Source: Pseudomonas sp. TNT3 (lineage in GTDB: Bacteria; Pseudomonadota; Gammaproteobacteria; Pseudomonadales; Pseudomonadaceae). From it: a stretch of 53,035 nucleotides of DNA. Positions within the stretch are counted from its first letter, which is position 1. Each line of letters starts with the position of its first letter. The DNA lies in NCBI RefSeq assembly GCF_010095445.2, contig NZ_WFGV02000044.1, positions 1 through 53,035 of the forward strand. Direction: 5' to 3'. Positions 40,535-48,933 of this stretch are shown one piece after another. The notes below the pieces were generated by a model, which was not told the DNA's origin, did no database searches, and was given only the letters and a program-made list of their open reading frames with translations. A program made the translations under genes and the position numbers.

Positions 40535-41974
40535 ATGTTCGGTTTGGAGGCGCTTGATCTCGCCCGAATTCAGTTCGCGTTCACCATCTCATTCCACATT
40601 CTGTTCCCGGCCATCACCATTGGCCTGGCGAGTTACCTGGCGGTGCTCGAAGGCCTGTGGCTGAAAACCAATAACGATACCTACCGCGACCTGTACCACT
40701 TCTGGTCGAAGATCTTTGCCGTCAACTTCGGCATGGGGGTGGTGTCCGGCCTGGTGATGGCCTATCAGTTCGGCACGAACTGGAGCCGTTTCTCGGACTT
40801 CGCCGGTGCCGTGACAGGCCCGTTACTCACCTATGAAGTCCTGACTGCATTCTTCCTGGAAGCCGGCTTCCTGGGCGTCATGTTGTTCGGCTGGAACAAG
40901 GTCGGGCGCAACCTGCACTTCTTCTCGACGGTGATGGTTGCCATCGGCACCCTGATCTCGACCTTCTGGATTCTCGCCTCCAACAGCTGGATGCAAACCC
41001 CGCAAGGTTACGAAATCATCAATGGGCAGGTGATTCCGGTGGACTGGCTGGCGGTGATTTTCAACCCGTCGTTCCCGTACCGCCTGGCGCACATGGCAAC
41101 CGCTGCGTTCGTCGCGACCGCCTTCTTCGTCGGCTCCTCGGCGGCCTGGCATTTGCTCCGCGGCAAGGACAATCCGGCGATCCGTACCATGCTCTCGATG
41201 GCCATGTGGATGGCATTGATCGTTGCGCCGATTCAGGCGGTCATAGGCGACTTCCACGGCCTTAATACGCTCGAACATCAGCCAGCGAAAATCGCTGCAA
41301 TTGAAGGGCACTGGGAAAACGTCGGTGATGAACCGACCCCGTTGATCCTCTTTGGCTGGCCGGACATGAAGGCCGAAAAAACCAAGTACGCCGTCGAAAT
41401 TCCGTACCTCGGCAGCTTGATTCTCACGCACTCGCTGGACAAACAGGTCCCGGCGCTGAAAGATTTCCCGCCTGAAGACAGGCCCAATTCGACCATCGTG
41501 TTCTGGTCGTTCCGGGTCATGGTTGGCCTGGGTTTCCTGATGATCTTCACCGGCCTGTGGAGCCTGTGGCTGCGCAAGAGCGACAAGCTGTACACCTCGC
41601 GTCCGTTCCTGTACCTGGCATTGTGGATGGGGCCTTCGGGGCTGATTGCAATCCTCGCCGGGTGGTTCACGACTGAAATCGGTCGCCAGCCCTGGGTGGT
41701 TTACGGCTTGATGCGAACGGCGGATGCGTCCTCCAACCATAGCTTCCTGCAGATGAGCATCACCCTGATCATGTTCGTCGTGGTGTATTTCGCGCTGTTT
41801 GGTGCCGGCCTGGGCTACATGATGCGTCTGGTGCGCAAAGGACCGAAGATCGACGAAGGCAAGGAAACCAACGATGGCGGTCCTGGCAAGAAACGTACAC
41901 CCGCCCGTCCGCTGTCCGCAGCGGAAGACGATGCTGACGCTGACGCCGACCACAGCCTGACCAAGGAGATTTGA
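40535..41974 (+). CDS. cioA: Cyanide-insensitive terminal oxidase, subunit I
   Basis: The 479-residue subunit belongs to the CydA family. It starts MFGLEALDLARIQFAFTISFHILFPAITIG (haem-ligand His near residue 21) and has about nine membrane spans, conserved PIQAVIGDFHG and GRQPWVVYGLMRTADASS, and a short Q-loop as in CioA. It oxidises ubiquinol and reduces oxygen without pumping protons. The ATG at 40535 follows AGAGGAAG. The C-terminal tail is hydrophilic and acidic (EDDADADADH). cioB follows after 3 nt. Confidence 0.94.
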   Translation: MFGLEALDLARIQFAFTISFHILFPAITIGLASYLAVLEGLWLKTNNDTYRDLYHFWSKIFAVNFGMGVVSGLVMAYQFGTNWSRFSDFAGAVTGPLLTYEVLTAFFLEAGFLGVMLFGWNKVGRNLHFFSTVMVAIGTLISTFWILASNSWMQTPQGYEIINGQVIPVDWLAVIFNPSFPYRLAHMATAAFVATAFFVGSSAAWHLLRGKDNPAIRTMLSMAMWMALIVAPIQAVIGDFHGLNTLEHQPAKIAAIEGHWENVGDEPTPLILFGWPDMKAEKTKYAVEIPYLGSLILTHSLDKQVPALKDFPPEDRPNSTIVFWSFRVMVGLGFLMIFTGLWSLWLRKSDKLYTSRPFLYLALWMGPSGLIAILAGWFTTEIGRQPWVVYGLMRTADASSNHSFLQMSITLIMFVVVYFALFGAGLGYMMRLVRKGPKIDEGKETNDGGPGKKRTPARPLSAAEDDADADADHSLTKEI

Positions 41975-41977
41975 ATC

Positions 41978-42985
41978 ATGGGTATTGATCTTCCGCTGAT
42001 CTGGGCCGTGATCATCATCTTCGGCATCATGATGTACGTGGTCATGGACGGTTTCGACCTGGGTATCGGGATTCTCTTCCCGTTCATCAAGGGCAAGACG
42101 GATCGGGACGTGATGATGAACACCGTCGCGCCCGTCTGGGACGGCAACGAAACCTGGCTGGTACTCGGGGGCGCGGCATTGTTCGGCGCCTTCCCGCTGG
42201 CCTATTCGGTCGTGCTGTCGGCGCTGTATCTGCCGCTGATCTTCATGCTGATCGGGCTGATTTTTCGCGGCGTGGCCTTCGAGTTTCGTTTCAAGGCCAA
42301 AGACGACAAGCGTCACCTGTGGGACAAAGCGTTCATTGGTGGTTCGGTGGCTGCAACGTTTTTCCAGGGTGTGGCACTGGGCGCATTCATTGATGGGCTA
42401 CCGGTGGTCAACCGTCAATTCGCCGGTGGTTCGCTGGACTGGCTGACGCCGTTCACTCTGTTCTGTGGTGTTGCTTTGGTGGTGGCGTATGCGCTGCTGG
42501 GTTGCACCTGGCTGATCATGAAAACCGAGGGCAAATTGCAGGAACAGATGCACAACCTCGCGCGGCCATTGGCGTTCGTGGTGTTGGCGGTGATCGGTAT
42601 TGTCAGCCTGTGGACGCCGCTGGCTCATCCTGAGATTGCCTCGCGCTGGTTCACGTTGCCGAATCTGTTCTGGTTCCTGCCGGTGCCGATCCTGGTGCTG
42701 GTCACCATGTACGGTTTGATCCGGGCCGTGGCACGCAACGCGAACTACACGCCATTCCTGTTGACCCTGGTGCTGATCTTCCTGGGTTACAGCGGTCTGG
42801 GCATCAGCCTGTGGCCGAACATCGTGCCGCCGTCGATTTCGATTTGGGACGCCGCAGCACCGCCGCAAAGCCAAGGCTTCATGCTGGTGGGCACACTGTT
42901 TATCATCCCATTCATCCTGGGCTACACCTTCTGGAGCTACTACGTGTTCCGCGGCAAGGTCACCCATGAAGATGGCTACCACTAG
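41978..42985 (+). CDS. cioB: Cyanide-insensitive terminal oxidase, subunit II
   Basis: The 335-residue CydB-type subunit has about eight membrane spans. Family marks are LPLIWAVIIIFGIMMYVVMDGFDLGIGILFP, the NTVAPVWDGNETWLVLGGAALFGAFP block and the closing IPFILGYTFWSYYVFRGKV. It supports the haem subunit and the quinol site. It follows cioA in one operon with the GGAGATTTGAATC ribosome-binding region, and the small third subunit gene follows 81 nt later, past a short REP-like stretch (43003-43022). Confidence 0.95.
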   Translation: MGIDLPLIWAVIIIFGIMMYVVMDGFDLGIGILFPFIKGKTDRDVMMNTVAPVWDGNETWLVLGGAALFGAFPLAYSVVLSALYLPLIFMLIGLIFRGVAFEFRFKAKDDKRHLWDKAFIGGSVAATFFQGVALGAFIDGLPVVNRQFAGGSLDWLTPFTLFCGVALVVAYALLGCTWLIMKTEGKLQEQMHNLARPLAFVVLAVIGIVSLWTPLAHPEIASRWFTLPNLFWFLPVPILVLVTMYGLIRAVARNANYTPFLLTLVLIFLGYSGLGISLWPNIVPPSISIWDAAAPPQSQGFMLVGTLFIIPFILGYTFWSYYVFRGKVTHEDGYH

Positions 42986-43066
42986 CGCACGGCCTGTGAG
43001 CGCAAAGCTTGCTCGCGATGGCGTCGAGACAGACGCCGTCAACCTTGAAGAGGAGGGTTTAAAGCC

Positions 43067-43234
43067 ATGACTGGTAAGCATTCATTGGAGGAAATTGAAG
43101 CCGCAGAGAAAAAGCCTCTGTGGCAGCGACTCGGATGGCTGGCGATGATCTGGGTGGGTAGCGTGGGCGCGCTGTTTATCGTCGCGAGCCTGATGCGCAT
43201 GTTCATGAACGCAGCAGGGCTGAGCACACATTGA
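43067..43234 (+). CDS. Small cioAB-associated membrane protein (DUF2474, CydX-like)
   Basis: The gene encodes 55 residues: a charged start (MTGKHSLEEIEAAEKKPLWQ), one transmembrane helix (about 24-45, GWLAMIWVGSVGALFIVASL) and a short tail. It follows AAGAGGAGGG. DUF2474 proteins are regularly encoded directly after bd-type oxidase subunits and play the CydX/CioZ-like role of stabilising the oxidase. An intrinsic terminator 20 nt downstream closes the operon. Confidence 0.88.
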   Translation: MTGKHSLEEIEAAEKKPLWQRLGWLAMIWVGSVGALFIVASLMRMFMNAAGLSTH

Positions 43235-43253
43235 GGTGCTGCAGCCCCTCAAT

Positions 43254-43284
43254 AAAAAACCTCCAGCGTATGGAGGTTTTTTTT
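43254..43284. terminator. Bidirectional intrinsic terminator
   Basis: AAAAAACCTCCA-GCGTA-TGGAGGTTTTTTTT forms a 6-bp GC stem with an A-tract on one side and a T-tract on the other. It ends the cioAB operon on the + strand and rlmG on the minus strand. Confidence 0.93.
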
Positions 43285-43293
43285 GCCTGCGAT

Positions 43294-44418
43294 TTACTTG
43301 CGGGCTTTGAGGATCACGAACTTGGGCGTGGCCGCCACTTGCTCGACGCCACGGAACAGCCGGGCCAGTTTGCTGTGATAACCCAGATGACGGTTGCCCA
43401 CGATGTACAGCGCACCGCCCACAACGAGCGCCTCCCGGGCTTGCTGGAACATGCGCCAGGCGAGGAAATCGCCCACGACTTGCTGTTGGTGGAACGGTGG
43501 ATTGCACAGCACCACGTCCAGCGATTGTGATTCCTGTTCGGCCAGGCCATCACCGGCCCGCACGATCACATCCCTGTCACCCAGCGCTGTACGCCAGTTT
43601 TCTGCAGCGGATTGCACCGCCATGAACGACTCGTCGACCAGCGTGTACTGCGCGTCAGGATTTTGCAGGGCGCTGGCAATGGCAAGAACGCCGTTGCCAC
43701 AGCCAAGATCCGCGACACGAGCGGCGCCCAGGTTCATTGGCAGATGCGGCAGGAACGCTCGGGTGCCGATATCCAGGCCTTCACGGCAGAACACGTTGGC
43801 GTGGTTGAGCAGTTCGATAGCGGGAGTGTCGAGCTGATAACGGGTCGGGTAGGGCGATACCGCTGCGACCCTGGCTTCAGCGGTCGCGATCAGTAGACGT
43901 GCTTTCTTGACGGCCAGCGAGGCATGGACCGGGCCGATGTAACGCTCAAGCAGGTCGCCGGCTGCGCGGGGCAGGTGCTTGATCATGGCGGCGGCGACCA
44001 CTTGTGCGCCCGGTGCCAATTGTCCCTGAAGGCGTATCAGTTGCTCTTCGAGCAAGGCCAGGGTCTTTGGCACCCTGATCAGTACCCGGTCAAACGGCCC
44101 GGTGAATGGCTGGTTGGCGGGCACCTTCGGCACAGCATCAAATGCGTGGCTGTTCCGCAGCAGGTTCTTTTCCAGCCCCTGAAACGCCAGGAACGAGTCG
44201 CCGCTGCTGGTGACTTGAGTTTTGCCGACCAGGCTTGCGGCCAATGCTCCGAAGCTGTCGTTGAGCACCAGCACCCGGGTTTGCACGGTGGGTTGCTGTT
44301 CGGCCAGGTAGTTAAGCAGATACTCGTCTGCAGCATCGAATGCTTGTAGCGGCTCGTTCGGCTGCTCGGGCTGGCGGATCAGATCGAGTTGGGCAAAGGG
44401 GGTTTCAAGCAAAGGCAT
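43294..44418 (-). CDS. rlmG: 23S rRNA (guanine-N2) methyltransferase RlmG
   Basis: The 374-residue protein has a degenerate N-terminal methyltransferase-like half and a catalytic C-terminal half with ARVADLGCGNGVLAIASA (SAM motif I) and VVLCNPPFHQQQ (NPPF catalytic motif). It methylates G1835 of 23S rRNA (E. coli numbering). I chose the ATG at 44418 because MPLLETPFAQLDLIRQPEQ is the usual start for Pseudomonas; eight in-frame residues upstream are not needed. It shares a bidirectional terminator with the cioAB operon. Confidence 0.92.
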   Translation of the reverse strand: MPLLETPFAQLDLIRQPEQPNEPLQAFDAADEYLLNYLAEQQPTVQTRVLVLNDSFGALAASLVGKTQVTSSGDSFLAFQGLEKNLLRNSHAFDAVPKVPANQPFTGPFDRVLIRVPKTLALLEEQLIRLQGQLAPGAQVVAAAMIKHLPRAAGDLLERYIGPVHASLAVKKARLLIATAEARVAAVSPYPTRYQLDTPAIELLNHANVFCREGLDIGTRAFLPHLPMNLGAARVADLGCGNGVLAIASALQNPDAQYTLVDESFMAVQSAAENWRTALGDRDVIVRAGDGLAEQESQSLDVVLCNPPFHQQQVVGDFLAWRMFQQAREALVVGGALYIVGNRHLGYHSKLARLFRGVEQVAATPKFVILKARK

Positions 44419-44575
44419 GGGCGAGGGGCTCTTGGTAATCAACGAATTCTCGCCGCCAGGGGCATTGTTGCGGGCGAATCCGGCCGAGTGTACTGCGCTG
44501 TAGAGGTTTACAGGTCAACACTCGGAAAGGCTGCAAATGGTACGATTTTTTCTATTGAATTACTCGCAGGTTTTG

Positions 44576-45307
44576 TCAGCGGCCCAAGGTGTTGGTGAGG
44601 ATTCCGACCTTGGCAGCCGCAATCACTGCTGAAATTTTGTTATTGACGCCGAATTTCATAATTGCGCTTTGCACATGGAAATTGACGGTGCGCGGGGTGA
44701 CGTTGAGAATTATGGCGCTTTCTCCCGCCGTCTTGCCCGCTGCTGCCAGCTTCAAGACATCGATTTCACGTTCCGACAAGTGCGGTACTTCGTGATCGGC
44801 GACCTGTCTGGGCAACGTTTCTACGGCCAGCGCGTGCAGATGGCGCCCGATGAACACCGAAAAACCCAGATTATCGTAAAGCTCATATGTCGTGATCGGT
44901 TGATGGCTTCGGGCCAGGCTCAAGATGCTGCACAGACCACTTCTTTCATCGTGGAACGATTGAGACCACCCGTACTGCGAACCATGCTGCTCGAGTGCGT
45001 CCCAGATCCAGGTGGCTTCGGAAAACAGCTCTTGCGACCAGAGAATCGGAAACATCGATTGATTGCAATGCGCCACTATCGGGTTAAGTGCACCCAGGAC
45101 TTTTTGCTTATACTTCGCGTTCAATTCGCCTGGGTAGTTGTCGAACTGAATCACGCTGGACGTCGTTATTTTGTCCAAGTAACCAGTTGAAAAGGCACAA
45201 AATTTGAAACCGGTATTCTTGGCAAAAGTCATCGAAATCTGGTACGCGTTTTGAATGTCCGTCGTAGCAGACAACTGTTTCATTTGTGTTTCTTTCCACT
45301 GGTCCAT
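44576..45307 (-). CDS. LuxR-family quorum-sensing-type regulator without a LuxI partner (LuxR solo, ppoR locus)
   Basis: The 243-residue protein has an N-terminal autoinducer-binding domain and a C-terminal helix-turn-helix at about 177-243 (LSEREIDVLKLAAAGKTAGESAIILNVTPRTVNFHVQSAIMKF). The ATG at 45307 has GGAG 7 nt upstream. Of the residues that normally hold an acyl-homoserine lactone, Tyr61, Pro71, Trp85 and Gly113 (TraR numbering) are present, but Trp57 is Leu (PGELNAKY) and Asp70 is Asn (GALNPIV). No luxI gene is in the window. From memory its position next to fpr and rlmG is that of P. putida ppoR. The base composition here and upstream is noticeably AT-rich. Confidence 0.9.
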   Translation of the reverse strand: MDQWKETQMKQLSATTDIQNAYQISMTFAKNTGFKFCAFSTGYLDKITTSSVIQFDNYPGELNAKYKQKVLGALNPIVAHCNQSMFPILWSQELFSEATWIWDALEQHGSQYGWSQSFHDERSGLCSILSLARSHQPITTYELYDNLGFSVFIGRHLHALAVETLPRQVADHEVPHLSEREIDVLKLAAAGKTAGESAIILNVTPRTVNFHVQSAIMKFGVNNKISAVIAAAKVGILTNTLGR

Positions 45308-45626
45308 AGTGAAGCTCCAGTTACGGCTGCGGGTACATGAGGGGGTGCGTGGTGGATCCAAGATCCTGCACCCCGAAAAGTGTAGGATGTTTCCTTCAGA
45401 TGGGTAGTTGTTATTTGGCTGTTGTTAGTGCTATAGAAGTGAAGATTCAGTTCTAATACAGTATGGAGTGAGTTTGATTTATTGAATGTCATCTTTAATT
45501 TTACTCTGTGAGAAGTTTGAGCTAGTCGGTTAATACAGGCCGAATAAGTTAAAGTCATTACAAACCGTCGGTGTTTAATTTTTGTGCTTTGCGGGACACT
45601 GGGGTACCTGTTGATCGGAGCGCCCC
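45308..45626. other. AT-rich divergent promoter region, luxR solo / fpr
   Basis: No ORF is convincing in these 319 nt. The stretch 45380-45600 is clearly richer in A and T than the rest of the window and must hold both promoters. I found no lux-box-like 18-20-bp palindrome. A short ACCGTCGGT palindrome lies near 45567. Confidence 0.5.
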
Positions 45627-46403
45627 ATGACCGCCAGTGCAGAAAAATTCACTCGCCAAACCCTGCTCGACGTCCATTCGTTGACTCCGAGTCTGTTCAC
45701 ATTACGGACTACGAGGGATCCCGGCTTTCGTTTTCGTGCAGGCCAATTCGCTCGGCTGGGGGTCACCAAGGCGGACGGCAGCACCGTATGGCGCGCGTAT
45801 TCGATGGTTTCGTCACCTCATGACGAGTTTCTCGAATTTTTTTCGATTGTTGTGCCGGGCGGCGAGTTCACCAGTGAGCTGAGTCGGCTTGAAGTTGGCG
45901 ATACGCTGCTGGTCGACCGCCAAGCCTTCGGTTACCTGACCCTTGATCGGTTCGTTGATGGGCGTGATCTCTGGCTACTCGCCACCGGCACCGGCCTGGC
46001 ACCGTTTTTGTCGATCCTGCAGGACTTCGAAGTATGGGAGAAATTCGAGCGCATCATCCTGGTTTACAGCGTGCGCGAAGCCCGGGAGCTGGCTTATCGG
46101 GATTTGATTGAGGGGCTTGTTCGGCGTGACTACCTGGTTGAATTCGCGCACAAGCTGCAGTTTGTCCCCACCGTCACCCGCGAGTCGTACCCCGGAGCGT
46201 TGAACGGGCGAATCACCACGCTCATCGAGAACGGCGAACTGGAGCGCGCAGCGGGTGTGGCGCTTACGCCGGAGCATTCGCGGGTCATGCTTTGCGGCAA
46301 TCCGCAGATGATCGATGACACCCGAAAGGTATTGAAGCTGCGCGACATGAACCTGAGCCTCAGTCGACGGCCCGGACAGGTGGCAGTAGAAACGTACTGG
46401 TGA
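45627..46403 (+). CDS. fpr: Ferredoxin--NADP+ reductase
   Basis: The 258-residue bacterial-type flavoenzyme exchanges electrons between NADPH and ferredoxin or flavodoxin. FAD is bound by WRAYSMVSSPHDEFLEFF (RxYS motif) and the C-terminal aromatic tail QVAVETYW; NADPH contacts are in LLATGTGLAPFLSIL and VMLCGNPQMIDD. The length is that of Pseudomonas FprA. It is used in oxidative-stress defence and haem or Fe-S chemistry. Known regulators of fprA (FinR, SoxR) are not encoded here. A strong hairpin follows. Confidence 0.95.
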   Translation: MTASAEKFTRQTLLDVHSLTPSLFTLRTTRDPGFRFRAGQFARLGVTKADGSTVWRAYSMVSSPHDEFLEFFSIVVPGGEFTSELSRLEVGDTLLVDRQAFGYLTLDRFVDGRDLWLLATGTGLAPFLSILQDFEVWEKFERIILVYSVREARELAYRDLIEGLVRRDYLVEFAHKLQFVPTVTRESYPGALNGRITTLIENGELERAAGVALTPEHSRVMLCGNPQMIDDTRKVLKLRDMNLSLSRRPGQVAVETYW

Positions 46404-46407
46404 AAAA

Positions 46408-46432
46408 AAACGGCGCCGGGAAGGCGCCGTTT
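46408..46432. terminator. Intrinsic terminator between fpr and mscL
   Basis: AAACGGCGCC-GGGAA-GGCGCCGTTT forms a 10-bp perfect stem followed by CTGTTTTC on the + strand, and by a run of A/T on the other side. It serves two convergent genes. Confidence 0.92.
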
Positions 46433-46438
46433 CTGTTT

Positions 46439-46864
46439 TCAATCCTGCGTTCCGGGTCGATCGTTCCGGGCTTTGAGCAGATCGCGAATCTCGCCCAGCA
46501 GCACTTCTTCCTTGGTCGGAACCGGCGGCAGTGTTGGCGCCGCGGCTTCCTCGCGCTTCAGACGATTGATGGCTTTGACGCCCATGAAGATCGCGAAAGC
46601 GACGATGACGAAGTCAATGATGGTCTGGATGAATTTACCGTAAGCCATCACCACCGCAGGGATATCGCCGTTCGCTGCCTTGAGCGTAATCGCCAGATCA
46701 CTGAAATCCACTCCGCCAATCAGCAAACCGATTGGCGGCATGATGACGTCGCCGACGAACGATGACACGATTTTGCCGAACGCGGCGCCGATAATGATAC
46801 CGACTGCCATGTCGATCACGTTCCCTTTGACCGCGAAGGCCTTGAACTCACTGATCACGCCCAT
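46439..46864 (-). CDS. mscL: Large-conductance mechanosensitive channel MscL
   Basis: The 141-residue channel subunit has the amphipathic start MGVISEFKAFAVKGNVIDMAVGIIIGAAFGKIVSSF, with the pore helix, the second span FIQTIIDFVIVAFAIFMGVKAINRL, and the C-terminal cytoplasmic helix with EVLLGEIRDLLKA. It opens under membrane tension to release solutes during osmotic downshock. Length is normal. It is convergent with fpr. Confidence 0.96.
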   Translation of the reverse strand: MGVISEFKAFAVKGNVIDMAVGIIIGAAFGKIVSSFVGDVIMPPIGLLIGGVDFSDLAITLKAANGDIPAVVMAYGKFIQTIIDFVIVAFAIFMGVKAINRLKREEAAAPTLPPVPTKEEVLLGEIRDLLKARNDRPGTQD

Positions 46865-47069
46865 AGGTTTTTTCCTTGTTACAGATGAGGTTGGTGAAGG
46901 CAGTGTAAATCAGCAGAGTGCGTTCTGCCCGAAACAACTGCTTACAGAGCTTGCCTGCTATCGACCGGGCTAGCCGGAAAAAGTTTATAAAAGGCCATCA
47001 CCGCTGTGCGATCTGCGATCGTTTCGCGGAAATGATGTGATGCTCGCCTGCGAGGAGTTGGGAGGACTG

Positions 47070-47129
47070 ATGCCATTATTATCCGGCGGAAAAACAGCTG
47101 CCGGAAGGAAGTCGAATGGCTTGGATTAA
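47070..47129 (+). CDS. Possible 19-residue small protein
   Basis: ATG at 47070 lies 4 nt after GGAGG and encodes MPLLSGGKTAAGRKSNGLD. It overlaps the next small ORF in another frame. It has no recognisable family, and coding status is unproven. Confidence 0.25.
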   Translation: MPLLSGGKTAAGRKSNGLD

Positions 47130-47166
47130 AGTCGTACTTTCACAGGGTAAGTTTGATAACGATTAG
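47116..47166 (+). CDS. Possible 16-residue small protein
   Basis: ATG at 47116 follows GGAAGGAAG with ideal spacing and encodes MAWIKVVLSQGKFDND. It could be a small protein, a leader peptide or the start of a lost gene, since the following sequence is AT-rich and in no long frame. Confidence 0.3.
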   Translation: MAWIKVVLSQGKFDND

Positions 47167-47460
47167 CAAATGCTTTGATAGTCGGCATGTCAGATGTGTA
47201 TCAATAATGACGATTGGTGGCATTCTAATATCGATGTTAATTGAAGTTGTACAAGGTTGTTTTGTTCGATGAAGAGCTGTACAGGGTTTGTGTATTAATT
47301 GTTGAGTACAGTGCCGATCTGTTTATTAGTTTGTACAGGTTTTTCTTAATAGCCACTGCGTGAATAAAACCTCGTCGTTCGATCAGGCAAGTGCTCAAAC
47401 CCATTGGCAACTGATCCGGCTCAACTGCGCTATCATCGCGTTTTTTTGTCGGGAGTTAAA

Positions 47461-48828
47461 ATGGCCAAGGCCAAGCGCATGTACGGCTGCACCGAGTGCG
47501 GCTCGACCTTCCCCAAGTGGGCCGGCCAGTGTGGCGAGTGTGGTGCCTGGAACACCCTGACCGAAACCATGGTCGAGAGTGGCGGCGCCGCGCCTCCCAG
47601 CGGTCGCACCGGGTGGACTGGCCAGCAGGCGCAGATCAGGACGTTGGCCGAAGTCAGCGTTGAAGAAATCCCGCGCTTCTCCACGGCCTCCAGCGAACTC
47701 GATCGGGTGCTGGGCGGTGGTCTGGTCGACGGCTCGGTGGTGTTGATCGGCGGTGATCCGGGCATCGGAAAATCGACCATTCTGTTGCAAACCTTATGCA
47801 ACCTCGCCAAAACCATGCCTGCGCTGTACGTCACCGGCGAGGAGTCCCAGCAGCAGGTAGCGATGCGGGCCCGGCGCCTGGGACTGCCTCAGGATCAGCT
47901 GCGGGTGATGACTGAAACCTGCATCGAAACAATCATCGCCACGGCGCGGGTCGAAAAGCCCAAAGTCATGGTGATTGACTCCATCCAGACCATCTTCACT
48001 GAACAGCTGCAATCGGCTCCCGGCGGTGTCTCCCAGGTCCGGGAAAGTGCGGCGTTGCTGGTGCGCTATGCCAAGCAGAGTGGCACGGCCATTTTTTTGG
48101 TCGGTCATGTCACCAAGGAAGGCGCGCTTGCCGGCCCTCGTGTGCTGGAGCACATGGTGGACACCGTACTGTATTTCGAAGGCGAGTCGGATGGGCGGTT
48201 GCGCTTGCTGCGTGCGGTGAAAAACCGTTTTGGGGCGGTTAACGAACTGGGTGTGTTCGGCATGACCGACAAGGGGCTGAAAGAAGTCTCCAACCCTTCG
48301 GCGATTTTTCTGACGCGCGCGCAGGAAGAAGTACCTGGCAGTGTGGTCATGGCCACGTGGGAGGGGACCCGGCCGATGCTGGTGGAAGTCCAGGCCCTAG
48401 TGGATGACAGTCATCTCGCCAACCCGCGCCGGGTCACGTTGGGGCTGGATCAGAACCGCCTGGCAATGTTGTTGGCGGTGCTGCACCGTCACGGCGGCAT
48501 TCCGACCCACGATCAGGATGTGTTCCTCAACGTGGTGGGCGGCGTGAAGGTGTTGGAGACTGCTTCCGACCTGGCGCTGATGGCGGCGGTCATGTCCAGT
48601 TTGCGTAATCGGCCGTTGCCCCACGATCTGCTGGTGTTCGGCGAAGTGGGCTTGTCAGGTGAAGTGCGGCCGGTTCCCAGTGGTCAGGAACGCTTGAAGG
48701 AAGCAGCCAAGCACGGGTTCAAGCGCGCCATCGTGCCCAAGGGCAATGCGCCGAAGGAAGCGCCGGCCGGATTGCAGATCATTGCCGTGACGCGTCTGGA
48801 GCAAGCCCTCGACGCGCTATTCGAGTGA
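47461..48828 (+). CDS. radA: DNA repair protein RadA
   Basis: The 455-residue protein shows the RadA plan: an N-terminal C4 zinc finger (Cys10, Cys13, Cys24, Cys27), a RecA-like ATPase with Walker A GGDPGIGKST, the RadA-specific KNRFGAVNELGVF motif, and the C-terminal Lon-protease-like domain (GEVGLSGEVRPV). It drives branch migration of recombination intermediates. The ATG at 47461 has GGGAG upstream. It is convergent with mapZ across a REP doublet. Confidence 0.97.
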   Translation: MAKAKRMYGCTECGSTFPKWAGQCGECGAWNTLTETMVESGGAAPPSGRTGWTGQQAQIRTLAEVSVEEIPRFSTASSELDRVLGGGLVDGSVVLIGGDPGIGKSTILLQTLCNLAKTMPALYVTGEESQQQVAMRARRLGLPQDQLRVMTETCIETIIATARVEKPKVMVIDSIQTIFTEQLQSAPGGVSQVRESAALLVRYAKQSGTAIFLVGHVTKEGALAGPRVLEHMVDTVLYFEGESDGRLRLLRAVKNRFGAVNELGVFGMTDKGLKEVSNPSAIFLTRAQEEVPGSVVMATWEGTRPMLVEVQALVDDSHLANPRRVTLGLDQNRLAMLLAVLHRHGGIPTHDQDVFLNVVGGVKVLETASDLALMAAVMSSLRNRPLPHDLLVFGEVGLSGEVRPVPSGQERLKEAAKHGFKRAIVPKGNAPKEAPAGLQIIAVTRLEQALDALFE

Positions 48829-48839
48829 ATACAATCTCC

Positions 48840-48927
48840 CTGTAGGAGGGGCCGCAGGCTGCGATCTTTTGATCTTGATGTTCAGGAACAAGATCAAAAG
48901 ATCGCAGCCTGCGGCAGCTCCTACAGG
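48840..48927. repeat. REP doublet between radA and mapZ
   Basis: CTGTAGGAGGGGCCGCAGGC...ATCTTTTGATCTTG and an inverted arm ending GCAGCTCCTACAGG enclose a short loop. It starts 12 nt after the radA stop and ends 7 nt before the convergent mapZ stop. Confidence 0.9.
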
Positions 48928-48933
48928 AAGTGG

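Larger units (their letters stand above)
46865..47460. other. 596-nt gene-poor gap upstream of radA with repeated TGTACA sites
   Basis: TGTACA palindromes occur at 47248-47253, 47278-47283 and 47332-47337 in the contexts TTGTACAAGG, CTGTACAGGG and TTGTACAGGT, and a related GAGTACAG lies near 47305. The stretch is AT-rich from 47100 on. No gene of normal length is present; two very small ORFs with good ribosome-binding sites are listed separately. It holds the mscL promoter on one side and the radA promoter on the other. Confidence 0.6.

Noticed and set aside
40823..42316. Open frame of about 500 codons opposite cioA and cioB
   Set aside because: It crosses two well-defined genes on the other strand, and its translation has no family resemblance.
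44576..45626. A LuxI synthase or lux box beside the LuxR gene
   Set aside because: No LuxI-like ORF and no 18-20-bp lux-box palindrome was found in the flanking sequence.
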